Assembly: GCF_000373585.1 (NCBI RefSeq)
Contig: NZ_KB891889.1
Coordinates: 30,540-94,539 of the forward strand
DNA: 64,000 bases
DNA from: Streptomyces sp. MspMP-M5
GTDB lineage: Bacteria; Actinomycetota; Actinomycetes; Streptomycetales; Streptomycetaceae
Direction: 5' to 3'
In this document: positions 46,730-56,087 of the stretch, one piece after another
Position numbering within the stretch: the first letter of the stretch is position 1
How the letters are laid out: each line of letters begins with the position of its first letter
The notes under the pieces: model-generated
The model's database searches: none
What the model was told of the DNA's origin: nothing
What the model saw: only the letters and a program-made list of their open reading frames with translations
Translations under genes and position numbers: made by a program

Positions 46730-47473
46730 CTAAGTGTGCCGGGTCGGTCGGGGTGCCGGTGGCGCGGAGGCGTGATCCGGCGCATCGCCGGGCGCCGCGT
46801 CCGGCTCGCGGGCCGGGCGCCCGGCGCGCGAGCGGAGCACCTCCAGCGCGATCGGGCTCAGCGAGATCAGGACGACCAGGGCGACGACCGGCAGCAGATA
46901 CCGGTCGACGTTGGGCACCGAGGAGCCCAGGGCGTATCCGGCGAAGGTGAGGCCGAGCGTCCAGCCCAGGCCGCCGGCCGCCTGCCACACGGCGAAGGTG
47001 CGGGCCGGCACGTTGAGGGCGCCGGCGAGCGGGTTGAGCACGGTGCGGACGATCGGCACGAAGCGGGCCAGGACGATCGCCTTGGCGTGGCCGTAGCGGG
47101 CCAGGTACTCCTCGGCGCGGGCGGCGCCCTCGCGGAGCTTGCGGGAACGGCCCCCGGCGAGCAGGGCGCGGCCGCCGCGGCGGCCGATCCAGTAGCCGGT
47201 CTGCGAGCCGGCGAGGGTGCCGACGGCCGCGGCGGCGAGGACCTGCGGCAGCGCGAGGTGGACGGCGCCGCCGACGCCGGGCGCGCACAGCAGCCCGGCG
47301 GTGAACAGCAGGGAGTCGCCGGGCAGGAAGAAGCCGACCAACAGGCCGGTCTCGGCGAAGAGGACGACGGCGACGCCGAGCGCGCCGAAGGCGGCGAGCA
47401 GTGAGCCGGCGTCGAGGACGTTGACCGCCTGTGTGACGGCGGTGGCGGACAGTGCGGCGGCCGCTACGGCCAT
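46730..47473 (-). CDS. DedA-family membrane protein
   Basis: A 247-aa DedA/VTT-type protein, recently linked to returning undecaprenyl phosphate across the membrane. GFFLPGDSLLFTAGLL carries the conserved Pro-Gly-Asp. ARFVPIVRTVLNPLAGALN carries the FxxxxR motif. ATG 47473 has GGGAGGGG upstream; an ATG at 47491 has no site as good. The C-terminus is Pro/Ala rich. It is divergent from blaI, sharing the operator region, and upstream of two PAP2 genes. Confidence 0.88.
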   Translation of the reverse strand: MAVAAAALSATAVTQAVNVLDAGSLLAAFGALGVAVVLFAETGLLVGFFLPGDSLLFTAGLLCAPGVGGAVHLALPQVLAAAAVGTLAGSQTGYWIGRRGGRALLAGGRSRKLREGAARAEEYLARYGHAKAIVLARFVPIVRTVLNPLAGALNVPARTFAVWQAAGGLGWTLGLTFAGYALGSSVPNVDRYLLPVVALVVLISLSPIALEVLRSRAGRPAREPDAAPGDAPDHASAPPAPRPTRHT

Positions 47474-47527
47474 GTCGGTGGCCCCTCCCATAATGGGTCT
47501 CGGGCCTGCCGAGCGACCGGCCCGACC

Positions 47528-47564
47528 GTCTACAGCCACGTAGACGGTCTACGGAACTGTAGAC
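47528..47564. promoter_or_regulatory. Tandem dyad operator for the BlaI/CopY-type repressor
   Basis: Two perfect dyads with 6-bp arms, GTCTAC and GTAGAC with 6-bp spacers, at 47528-47545 and 47547-47564. Their centres are 19 bp apart. They end 23 bp before the repressor's ATG and lie 55-91 bp upstream of the divergent DedA gene. The arms are of the kind bound by BlaI/MecI repressors. This is strong evidence for autoregulation and possible control of DedA. Confidence 0.75.
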
Positions 47565-47587
47565 GACGGAAGGGTGGAGGGCGTTCC

Positions 47588-48001
47588 ATGTCGGAGGCAT
47601 CCCCCGCGGCCCGCCGCCCCGCCGGCGAGCTGGAGGCGAGCGTGCTGGCGGCGCTGTGGGCGGCCGACGGGCCGCTGACGCCCGCCGAGGTCCAGGGCGA
47701 GCTGGGCGGCGAGCTCGCCCGCACGACGGTCACCACCATCCTCAGCCGGCTGTACGACAAGGGCGCGGTCTCCCGCACCCGGGCCGGCCGCGGCTTCGCC
47801 TACTCGCCGATACACGACTCCGCCGGCCTGACGGCCCGGCGGATGCGCAGCGAGCTGGACAAGCAGGACGACCGCACCACCGCGCTCGCCCGCTTCGTCT
47901 CCGAGCTGACCACCGAGGACGAACGGCTGCTCCGCTCGCTGCTGGACGAGACGGACGCGCCCGGCCCGGCCCCCGGTTCCGGCCCCGGGACGACGCCATG
48001 A
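47588..48001 (+). CDS. BlaI/MecI/CopY-family transcriptional repressor
   Basis: A 137-aa winged-helix repressor. The DNA-binding part is AGELEASVLAALWAADGPLTP then VQGELGGELARTTVTTILSRLYDKGAVSRTR. The C-terminus is helical for dimerisation and ends in a Pro/Gly tail. ATG 47588. The stop overlaps the M56 peptidase start as ATGA. The pair is typical of beta-lactam or copper-type sensing modules, but no beta-lactamase is nearby. Confidence 0.9.
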   Translation: MSEASPAARRPAGELEASVLAALWAADGPLTPAEVQGELGGELARTTVTTILSRLYDKGAVSRTRAGRGFAYSPIHDSAGLTARRMRSELDKQDDRTTALARFVSELTTEDERLLRSLLDETDAPGPAPGSGPGTTP

Positions 48002-48960
48002 TCTTCGCGGTCTGGATCCCGCTGCTGGTGCCGCTGCTGGCCGTGCCCACCGCGCGGCGGCTGGCCGAGTCGCTGCCGCCGCGCGCCGCGGCCTGGCTGC
48101 TGGCCGGCTGCGCCGCGGTACTGGCCGCCTGCACGGTCGCGGCGCTGTGCCTGCTCACCGCCGCTGGCGCGCTGCGGCTGCCGCCGGTCGCGGCCTTCGG
48201 CCATCTGGAGCGGGCGCTGCGGGGCACCGACGCGGCGGTGACGGTCCCTGCCGCCCCGGTCGCCGGCGCGCTGCTGGCCCTCTGCGCATGCGCGGTCGCC
48301 CGCCGCGCCCTGCGGCACCGCGCCGAGCTGCGCACCGCCCGGCGCGCCGCCGACGCGCACGGCCGGGCCGGCGACCTGTGCGTCCTGCCGGACGCGGTGC
48401 CCGACGCCTACGCCCTCCCGGGCCGGCCGGGCCGCGTGGTGGTCACCGTCGGGATGCTGCGGGCGCTGCCACCGGCCGAACGCGAGGCGCTGTTCGCCCA
48501 CGAGCGCGCCCATCTCGCGGGCCGGCACCACCTCTTCCTGCTGACCGCCGCGCTGGCCGCGGCCTGCCATCCGCTGCTCCGCGGCCTGCGCTCCCCGCTG
48601 GCGTACGCGCTGGAGCGCTGGGCCGACGAGTCCGCCGCCTCCCGGGTGGGCGACCGGCAGGTCACCGCCCGGGCCATCGGCCGCGCCGCGCTGGCCGCGC
48701 GCACGCACACCGCGGCCGCGCCCCGCCCGAGCACGGCGCTCGCCGCGACGACCGGCCCGGTACCCCGCCGGGTCGCCGCCCTGCTGACCCCCGACCGCCC
48801 GGCGGGCCGCCCCCGCGGCCGCGCCGCACCGGTCGGCCATCGGCTGATAGCCGCCGCCCTGCTGGCCTGCGTCACCGTCTCCGCGGCCGGCGCGGTGGAC
48901 GCCGCGGCCGACCTCCACCGCACGGTGGAATCGGCCCAGGGGGAGCCGGTGGGCCGCTAG
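47998..48960 (+). CDS. M56-family (BlaR1/MecR1-like) membrane metallopeptidase
   Basis: A 320-aa protein with three N-terminal helices and one near the C-terminus (HRLIAAALLACVTVSAAG). The zinc site is AHERAHLAG (~163-171), a HExxH motif. It lacks the penicillin-binding sensor domain of BlaR1, so the signal is unknown. It presumably cleaves or triggers release of the BlaI-type repressor to which it is coupled by a 4-nt overlap. Confidence 0.88.
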   Translation: MIFAVWIPLLVPLLAVPTARRLAESLPPRAAAWLLAGCAAVLAACTVAALCLLTAAGALRLPPVAAFGHLERALRGTDAAVTVPAAPVAGALLALCACAVARRALRHRAELRTARRAADAHGRAGDLCVLPDAVPDAYALPGRPGRVVVTVGMLRALPPAEREALFAHERAHLAGRHHLFLLTAALAAACHPLLRGLRSPLAYALERWADESAASRVGDRQVTARAIGRAALAARTHTAAAPRPSTALAATTGPVPRRVAALLTPDRPAGRPRGRAAPVGHRLIAAALLACVTVSAAGAVDAAADLHRTVESAQGEPVGR

Positions 48961-49082
48961 GGCCGGCCCCGCGGCCGCGGAGGCCCCGCCGTGGCGCCCT
49001 GCCGTCCCCGGCCCCGCCGGCCCGCCGCCGTCACGGCAACGCCACCCCGCCCACGTCCTCGCCCTCCCCGTCGGCCACCCCG

Positions 49083-50585
49083 CTATTTGTCCGTCCCGCC
49101 GTCCGTCCCGCCGTCCGTCCCGTCCGCCCCCGTGGCGCGCACCGTGAATCCCAGCCGGGCGCCGCCGTCGGGCCGGGCGGCGGCGTAGGCGCGGCCGCCG
49201 TGCGCCGTCGCGATCTCCCGGACGATGGCCAGGCCCAGGCCGGAGCCGGGCAGGCCGCGGGCGGCCGGGGCGCGGTAGAAGCGGTCGAAGACATAGGGGC
49301 GGTCGCAGTCGGCGATGCCCGGGCCGCGGTCGAGGACCTCCACACGGGCGCCGGTGACCACGACCTCGATGGGCGCGGTGCCCTCGGCGTCGAACTTGGC
49401 GGCGTTCTCCAGGAGGTTGCTGACCGCCCGGTGCAGAGCGGCCGGGCGGCCCGCGACCAGCGCGGGGCGGTCGGCCCGCACGGTGATCTCGCGGCCGGTC
49501 CGGCGGCGGGCCGAGGCCGCCGCGCGCTCGGCGACCTCCGCCAGCCGGACGTCCGCCGGCGGGTCGTCGTCGCGCTGCCCGGCCGCCAGGTCGACCAGCT
49601 CGTTGACCAGGTCCGTCAGCTCGCGGGCCTCGCCGGCCAGGTCGGCCAGGAGTTCCCCGCGGGCGTCCGGCGGCAGCTCGTCGAAGCGCTTGAGCAGCGA
49701 GATGTTGGTGCGCAGCGAGGTCAGCGGGGTGCGCAGCTCGTGTCCGGCGTCCTGGACGAGCCGCTGCTGGTCGCGCACCGCGGTGGTCAGCCGGCCCAGC
49801 ATGTCGTCGAAGGCCCGGCCGAGCCGGGCGACCTCGTCCCGGCCCGCGACCGGCACCACCACGTCCGTCCGGCCGTGCGCGGCGACCCGCTCGGCGGCCG
49901 CGGTCAGCCGGACCAGCCGCCCGGTGATCCGGCAGGCCAGCCACCAGCCGACGGCCCCGGCCAGCGCGACCACCCCGGCGGCCAGCAGTACGGTGCGCTG
50001 CTGGAGCGCGGCGAGCAGGTCCTCGGTGCCGCTGAACTTCTGGGCCACCTGGACGGCGCCGCGCCCGCCGCCGAGCGCCACGGTGGCGACGTGGTACTCC
50101 GTGTCGCCGAGGTCGGCGACCCGCTCCTCCCAGTCCCCGGCCCGCTGCCCGGCGGCGAGGTGCCGGGCGCGGTCGCCGGCCGGCAGCGCGGGGTGCCCGG
50201 CCTCGGCGATCCGGCCGTCGGCGGCCAGCACCTGGACGTCGGTGCGGGTGGCGCCGGTCAGTTCGTCGCGCGGCCCGTCGTCACCGCGGCCGCGGCCGGT
50301 GGTGTAGTCGGCCGGCGTGTGCGGCCGCTCCCGCACCTGGGCCCGCAGGTCCCGGACGACCTGGGTGAAGACCGACTTCTCGTCCAGCCGCACCAGTCGG
50401 GCGGCCGCGTCGTAGCTGAGGAAGCCGACCAGGACGGTCACCCCGGCGGCGCCGGCGGCGAAGGCCAGCGCGAAGGAGGTGCGCAGACTGGCCGGTTTGC
50501 GGGCGCGCAGCCAGGCCGGCCGCCGTACGGCCCACCGGGCCGCCGACAGCCGGGCGAACAGGCCGCGGCGCCCGGACCCGCTCAT
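49083..50585 (-). CDS. Sensor histidine kinase
   Basis: A 500-aa kinase with two helices bracketing an outside sensor region (~60-185), a HAMP domain, the phospho-His in QDAGHELRTPLTSL (~281) and a catalytic domain with NLLENAAKF, DRGPGI and GSGLGLAIV. The C-terminal tail is a short GTDG repeat encoded by a repeated 12-nt unit near 49083-49130. ATG 50585 follows the response regulator stop with no gap. The stimulus is unknown. Confidence 0.93.
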   Translation of the reverse strand: MSGSGRRGLFARLSAARWAVRRPAWLRARKPASLRTSFALAFAAGAAGVTVLVGFLSYDAAARLVRLDEKSVFTQVVRDLRAQVRERPHTPADYTTGRGRGDDGPRDELTGATRTDVQVLAADGRIAEAGHPALPAGDRARHLAAGQRAGDWEERVADLGDTEYHVATVALGGGRGAVQVAQKFSGTEDLLAALQQRTVLLAAGVVALAGAVGWWLACRITGRLVRLTAAAERVAAHGRTDVVVPVAGRDEVARLGRAFDDMLGRLTTAVRDQQRLVQDAGHELRTPLTSLRTNISLLKRFDELPPDARGELLADLAGEARELTDLVNELVDLAAGQRDDDPPADVRLAEVAERAAASARRRTGREITVRADRPALVAGRPAALHRAVSNLLENAAKFDAEGTAPIEVVVTGARVEVLDRGPGIADCDRPYVFDRFYRAPAARGLPGSGLGLAIVREIATAHGGRAYAAARPDGGARLGFTVRATGADGTDGGTDGGTDK

Positions 50586-51317
<732 letters not shown>

Positions 51318-51556
51318 CCGGCAAGTCTGCCAAGGCGCTGCGCGGGGCCGACGGGCGGCCGGTCCGCCGGGCGCTTTCTTACCGGTCTCTCACCCGGGGC
51401 ACGCCCGCGGCTTACCCGGTGGGGCCACGGTGGCCGGTGCCGGACGGGCCGCCCGCGGGGACCGGCCGCGGGCCCGGCCCGGCCGGCGGCACGGACACCC
51501 GGCGCCTCCGGGGCGCGGTTCGGGCGCCCCTGGGCGCGACACCCGGAAGACACCCC

Positions 51557-52864
51557 ATGAAGATCACCCTGCTGCTGCACAACGCGTACGCCGCCGGCCC
51601 CGCCCTGCGCGGCACCCTCGCCCTCGCCGCGGCGCTCGCCGACCGGCACGATGTCGAGCTGGTCTCGATGCTGCGGCACCGCGAGGTCCCGCGGTGCGCG
51701 GTGGACCCGCGGCTGCGGCTGGTGCCGCTGGTGGACACCCGGATCGGCAGCGACGACATGGCGCACCCGCTGTTCGGCGAGCCCGCGCCGGACGTCCCGC
51801 GCGCCGAGGGGCAGCACCACCAGTACAGCCGGCTGGTCGAGCTGCGGGCGGCGGAGTTCCTGCGCGGCACCGACGCCGACGTCCTCGTCGGGACCCGCAC
51901 CGGGGTCAACGTCCAGCTGGCGCGCTTCGGCCCCCGCCGGGCCCTGCGGATCGCCCAGGAGCCCCTGCGGTACGACGTCTGCGAGGCCGCACTGGGGGCC
52001 GAACTCGCCGGTCCCTACCGGGCGTTGGACGCACTGGTCGCCCCCGAGGAGGCGGCGGCGGCCCGCTGGCGGGCGCGGCTGCCGCTGCCCGGGGTACGGG
52101 TGCTGGCCCTGCCACCCGTTGTCCCCGCAGTCCCCGCGCCCCCCACAGTTCCCGAGACCTCCGCGCCCACCGACCCGGCCTCCGCGCCCGCCGGCCTCGC
52201 CCCCGCTCCGGACACCGGCGACGGCGACGGCGACGGCGACGGCCGACAGACCATCGCGGCGGCCGGCCGGCTGGTCCCCGGCGAGCGCTTCGACCTGCTG
52301 GTCGAGGCGTTCTCCGCGGTCTGCGCCAAGCACCCCGGCTGGCGGCTGCGGATCCACGGCGAGGGCCCGGAACGCGCCCGGCTGCACAGCCTGATCGACG
52401 GGCTGGGGCTGGGCGGCCGGGCGGAGCTGGGCGGGCCGCGGACGCCGGACGGGGCGGAGTTCGCCGGGGCGTCGATCGCCGCGTCGGCCTCGGAGACCGG
52501 GACGTCCGGACCGGCCCTGGTCGAGGCGATGCGGCGGGGCGTCCCGGTCGTCGGCACCGGCCGCCCGCCGGGCCCCACCGAGCTGATCCGGGCCGGCGGG
52601 GGCGGGGTGCTGGTGCCGTGCGACGACGGGCGGGCGCTGGCCGGGGCGCTGCTGGACCTGGCCGGGGACCCGGCGGGCCGCCGGGCGATGGGCGCGGCCG
52701 CCCGGGAGAGCGCCCGCCGGCACGGCCCCGGGCCGGTCGCCGAACGCTATCTGCGGCTCTTCGAGGAGCTGCGGGCCACCCGCCGCTCCCGGGCGGTGCG
52801 CCGCACCCTCGGACTGGCCGGGCACCGGGTACGGACACTGGCCCGGGGGCACGCACGGGCCTGA
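51557..52864 (+). CDS. Glycosyltransferase family 4-like protein
   Basis: A 435-aa GT-B fold enzyme. The N-terminal Rossmann half starts MKITLLLHNAYAAGPALRGT. A Pro/Ala-rich linker with a GDGDGDGDG run (~residues 200-235) joins it to the second half, where AAAGRLVPGERFDLLVEAF and RIHGEGPER are typical. The donor-binding region ETGTSGPALVEAM has nine, not seven, residues between the acidic ends. ATG 51557. It is divergent from the two-component system. The acceptor and sugar are unknown. Confidence 0.83.
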   Translation: MKITLLLHNAYAAGPALRGTLALAAALADRHDVELVSMLRHREVPRCAVDPRLRLVPLVDTRIGSDDMAHPLFGEPAPDVPRAEGQHHQYSRLVELRAAEFLRGTDADVLVGTRTGVNVQLARFGPRRALRIAQEPLRYDVCEAALGAELAGPYRALDALVAPEEAAAARWRARLPLPGVRVLALPPVVPAVPAPPTVPETSAPTDPASAPAGLAPAPDTGDGDGDGDGRQTIAAAGRLVPGERFDLLVEAFSAVCAKHPGWRLRIHGEGPERARLHSLIDGLGLGGRAELGGPRTPDGAEFAGASIAASASETGTSGPALVEAMRRGVPVVGTGRPPGPTELIRAGGGGVLVPCDDGRALAGALLDLAGDPAGRRAMGAAARESARRHGPGPVAERYLRLFEELRATRRSRAVRRTLGLAGHRVRTLARGHARA

Positions 52865-52948
52865 AACGCACGGGGCACGGGCCTGAATCGGCCGGGCGCA
52901 CGCGGGCCTGAAACGCACGGGGGCACACGCGGGCCCGTAACGGCCGGG
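52850..52948. repeat. Degenerate direct repeats, about 22-27 bp, four units
   Basis: Four units containing a GGGCCTGAAACGCACGGG-like core, starting near 52850, 52875, 52897 and 52922. The first and third are nearly identical; the second and fourth end in CGGCCGGG. The array overlaps the last codons of the glycosyltransferase and runs into the intergenic region. Confidence 0.75.
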
Positions 52949-53155
52949 TGCATCCGGCCGCCGCGATGCTCCACCCCACCCGCACCACCCGCCCCACGCA
53001 CGCCATCCGTCACCAACTCCCCTGTGCCGCCGGGAACTTCGGCGCGGCGATCTGGCGTCTCCGGTCGTGAACATGCTGAACTGCTGAGGGGGCGGCAGCC
53101 GCTTCGAGCAGATGGCGCTTCGCATTCCGCAGGTCCGACGGGCAGGAGGCCGCTC
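52865..53155. other. Intergenic region upstream of the GH25 gene
   Basis: 291 bp. The first part is the repeat array. The rest has no clear gene; it should hold the promoter of the lysozyme-like gene, but no clear boxes stand out. Confidence 0.4.
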
Positions 53156-53710
53156 ATGCTGCACGGTGTCGATGTCAGCGCCTACAACACCGCTTATTCG
53201 GCCAAGGGGCTGGACTTCGTCTTCATCAAGGCCACCGAGGGCCGCTCCTACACCAACCCGCACCAGTCGGCCCAGGCCGCACGCGCCCGGGAAGCGGGTG
53301 CCGTGGTCGGCTTCTACCACTTCCTGTGGCCGGGCAACATCGCCGCCCAGGCCCGCTACTTCGTCGAGAAGTGCGCCTCGCTCCGGGGCGACCTCCTGGC
53401 CGCCGACTGGGAGACCACCGGCTCCGGCACCTACGCCAGCAACGCGCAGAAGGACGAGTTCCTGCGCGAGGTCAAGAAGCTGCGCCCCACCCACCGGGTG
53501 CTGCTCTACTGCAACCGCGACTTCTGGCTGCACCGCGACAGCACCTCGTACGCCGCGGACGGGCTGTGGATCGCCGACTACGTCACCGCCGGCCACCCGC
53601 GGATCAAGGCGAAGTGGCGCATCCACCAGTACACCGACTCGCCGCTGGACAAGGACGTCATGGCCTTCGGCAGCAAGGCCGAGCTCAAGAAGTGGGCGCA
53701 CCCGGCATAA
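53156..53710 (+). CDS. GH25-family lysozyme-like protein without signal peptide
   Basis: A 184-aa muramidase-type TIM barrel that would cleave peptidoglycan. It begins GVDVSAYN with the conserved Asp. The catalytic Asp84 and Glu86 are in AADWETTG. GFYHFLWP and WRIHQYTDSP are family landmarks. The ATG at 53156 has AGGAGG 6 nt upstream, and no signal peptide or membrane helix precedes the domain. Cytoplasmic location, phage-like release or a missed upstream exon-like start are possible; the strong site favours this start. Confidence 0.85.
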   Translation: MLHGVDVSAYNTAYSAKGLDFVFIKATEGRSYTNPHQSAQAARAREAGAVVGFYHFLWPGNIAAQARYFVEKCASLRGDLLAADWETTGSGTYASNAQKDEFLREVKKLRPTHRVLLYCNRDFWLHRDSTSYAADGLWIADYVTAGHPRIKAKWRIHQYTDSPLDKDVMAFGSKAELKKWAHPA

Positions 53711-53809
53711 ACTTCTCCGGCAGTAACCGGACACGCCTGGCGGACACTCCGCGTGACACGATCCCGCGGCGGACGCACAGTGCGTGACGCAATCGCGTAA
53801 GGAGCACCC

Positions 53810-54640
53810 GTGACGGACCCGGCGGCCAAGGCCCTGCAGCAGGAGATAGCCCGCGAACTCCAGGTGCCCGCGGAGTTCGACGCCGAGTGGGAGATCGAGC
53901 GCCGGGTGTCCTTCCTCACAGCGCAGCTGACGTCGACGGGGCTGCGCGCCCTGGTGCTGGGCATCAGCGGCGGGGTCGACTCCACCACCGCGGGCCGGCT
54001 CTGCCAGCTCGCCGTGGAGCGGGCCCGCACCGAGGGCCACGACGCGGCCTTCTTCGCGATGCGGCTGCCCTACGGCGAGCAGGCGGACGAGAAGGACGCG
54101 CAGCGTGCGGTGGAATTCCTGCGCGCCGACCGCCTGCTGACCGTCGACATCCGCCCGGCCGCCGACGCCGCGCTGGCCGCCGCCGTCGACGCCGGCGTCG
54201 TCTTCCGCGACGCCCACCACCAGGACTTCGTCCACGGCAACATCAAGGCCCGGCAGCGCATGATCGCCCAGTACGCGGTGGCCGGCGCCGAGCACGGCCT
54301 GGTCGTGGGCACCGACCACGCCGCCGAGGCGGTCTCCGGCTTCTTCACCAAGTTCGGCGACGGGGCGGCCGACGTGGTCCCGCTGACCGGCCTGACCAAG
54401 CGCCGGGTGCGCGCTCTCGCCCGGGCGCTGGGCGCCCCGGCCGAGCTGGTCGAGAAGGTCCCCACGGCCGACCTGGAGACCCTGGACCCGGGCAAGCCCG
54501 ACGAGGACGCCCTCGGCGTCAGCTACGACCAGATCGACGACTTCCTGGAGGGCGAGCCGGTCGCGCAGGCCGCCTTTGCATCGATCGTGCGGCGCTACCG
54601 CCTCACCGCCCACAAGCGGGCGCTGCCGATCGCGCCCTGA
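53810..54640 (+). CDS. nadE: Ammonia-dependent NAD+ synthetase
   Basis: A 276-aa single-domain NadE that converts nicotinic acid adenine dinucleotide to NAD+ with ATP and ammonia. The PP-loop is SGGVDSTT (53-60). GNIKARQRMIAQY and GTDHAAEAVSGFFTKFGDG are typical. There is no glutaminase domain. GTG 53810 follows TAAGGAGC. It ends 181 bp before the next gene, with a terminator between. Confidence 0.96.
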   Translation: MTDPAAKALQQEIARELQVPAEFDAEWEIERRVSFLTAQLTSTGLRALVLGISGGVDSTTAGRLCQLAVERARTEGHDAAFFAMRLPYGEQADEKDAQRAVEFLRADRLLTVDIRPAADAALAAAVDAGVVFRDAHHQDFVHGNIKARQRMIAQYAVAGAEHGLVVGTDHAAEAVSGFFTKFGDGAADVVPLTGLTKRRVRALARALGAPAELVEKVPTADLETLDPGKPDEDALGVSYDQIDDFLEGEPVAQAAFASIVRRYRLTAHKRALPIAP

Positions 54641-54646
54641 ACGGAG

Positions 54647-54676
54647 CGGGGCGCGGCCCCCACCGGACGCGCCCCG
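54647..54676 (+). terminator. Terminator hairpin after nadE
   Basis: A 9-bp perfect stem (CGGGGCGCG with its complement) and a 12-nt loop, 6 bp after the nadE stop. Confidence 0.65.
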
Positions 54677-54821
54677 GCACCGTCCGGCCATGCGCCGGCA
54701 AGGGAGCGGTCACCGGCCCGGTGCTAAACCATGGGCCGGAGCGGGCATGCATCCGGCCATGGGAAGCCACGAAGTGCGATCGGAAGATCAACTGTCAGTG
54801 GGGCCGCCTACTCTCCACGGC

Positions 54822-55181
54822 ATGGGTGACGCACGCCTGACCGAGATCCAGACCGCGCTGACCACTGCCTCCGACCTCGCCTCCGCCCTCCGCGCCGCGC
54901 CGACCCGGCGGGACGCCGACCGACTCGTCGACGTCCTGCGCCAGGCGCTGACGGTGGCCGGTTCGCTGGGCGGGACCGCCGGCCCGACCGGCTGCGCCCT
55001 GCATCCGCACGGCGCGGTGGACCCCCTCCACGGCGACCCGGACGACCCGCTGCCGCCGGGGTACGGCAAGTGCCTGCTGTGCAACGACCGCCGTCGCCGG
55101 GCGGACGCGCAGCAGCCGCACGTCCGCCCGTGCACCCGCCCCCGCCCGCACCCGGGCTGGCACCGCCGGCTGAGCGCGTAG
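54822..55181 (+). CDS. Small His/Cys-containing protein, unknown function
   Basis: A 119-aa protein. The first half is a helical hairpin (LTEIQTALTTASDLASALRA). The second is Pro/Arg rich with GCALHPHG, KCLLCND and several His, which could bind a metal. ATG 54822 has no ribosome site, but TACTCT lies 7 nt upstream, the position of a leaderless -10 box. An alternative ATG is at 54759. It converges with the CcdA-like gene, leaving 6 bp. I do not recognise a family. Confidence 0.62.
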   Translation: MGDARLTEIQTALTTASDLASALRAAPTRRDADRLVDVLRQALTVAGSLGGTAGPTGCALHPHGAVDPLHGDPDDPLPPGYGKCLLCNDRRRRADAQQPHVRPCTRPRPHPGWHRRLSA

Positions 55182-55187
55182 CGACGG

Positions 55188-56087
55188 CTAGGGCGCCTCT
55201 GACGTGCGGTCCCGGGTGCCGGGGCCGGCCGCGTCGTGGTCCGGCGCGGTGTCCCGCTTCCGGTTCGGCCGGGCCGGTCGCAGGGCGAGCCGGCCGAGTA
55301 CCGCGGCGACGGCCAGCGCGGCCAGCGCCAGCAGCAGCGCGTTCGGTACGCCGTTGCCCAGCCGGGCCGCCCACTCCTCCAGCCGGGCCTCGGTCTCCGG
55401 GCTCAGGATTCCGGGCAGCGCGCTGGTCCCGTTGAAGCGCAGGAACAGCACGCCGATGCCGATGAAGAAGAGGCCGGAGACCAGGGACGTGGTGTGCAGC
55501 CGCAGCCGGCCGAGGGTCAGCTCGCGGCCGCGCAGCCAGCCCCGGGTGCCGAGCCGGAAGCGGTCCCACAGCAGTGCCAGCAGGAACAGCGGCAGCGCCA
55601 TGCCCAGCGCGTAGACGGCGAGCATCGAGGCGCCGTAGAGCGGCGAGCCGCTGACCGCGGTCACGGTGAGCACCGCGCCGAGGATCGGCCCGGCGCAGAA
55701 ACCGGCCAGGCCGTAGACGCAGCCGAGCAGGAAGGTGGAGAGCGCGGTGCGCGGGGTGATCCGGGCGGCCGCGGCCTGGGCGCGCCGGGAGGCGAAGCCG
55801 AGGCCGAGGATCTGGGCCAGGCCGAGGGCTATCACCAGCCAGCCGCCGACGGCGATCAGCAGGTCGCGGTGGCCGTTGAAGAGCCGGCTGGCGGCGGTGC
55901 TGGCGGCGCCCAGCGGCACCAGGGTGGTGGCCAGCCCCAGGTAGAAGACCCCGGTGCGGGCCAGCAGCCGGCCGGCGCCGGCCAGCGAGTAGGCGAAGAA
56001 CGCCGGGAGCAGCAGGGCGCTGCACGGGCTGACCAGCGCCAGCGCGCCGCCCAGGAAGGCGGCGAGGTAGCCGATGTCGGAGGTCAT
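55188..56087 (-). CDS. CcdA/DsbD-like thiol-redox membrane protein
   Basis: A 299-aa protein with about seven to eight helices. The redox pair is Cys22 in SPCSALLLPAF and Cys131 in GFCAGPI, as in CcdA, which passes electrons from thioredoxin to outside proteins. ATG 56087 overlaps the stop of the DsbA-like gene as ATGA, so the two are coupled. The C-terminus is hydrophilic. The likely role is to reduce or shuttle electrons to the DsbA-like partner. Confidence 0.88.
   Translation of the reverse strand: MTSDIGYLAAFLGGALALVSPCSALLLPAFFAYSLAGAGRLLARTGVFYLGLATTLVPLGAASTAASRLFNGHRDLLIAVGGWLVIALGLAQILGLGFASRRAQAAAARITPRTALSTFLLGCVYGLAGFCAGPILGAVLTVTAVSGSPLYGASMLAVYALGMALPLFLLALLWDRFRLGTRGWLRGRELTLGRLRLHTTSLVSGLFFIGIGVLFLRFNGTSALPGILSPETEARLEEWAARLGNGVPNALLLALAALAVAAVLGRLALRPARPNRKRDTAPDHDAAGPGTRDRTSEAP

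Noticed and set aside
47998..48960. BlaR1-type penicillin sensor
   Set aside because: The M56 protein lacks the C-terminal penicillin-binding domain, and no beta-lactamase lies nearby, so a beta-lactam role is not claimed.
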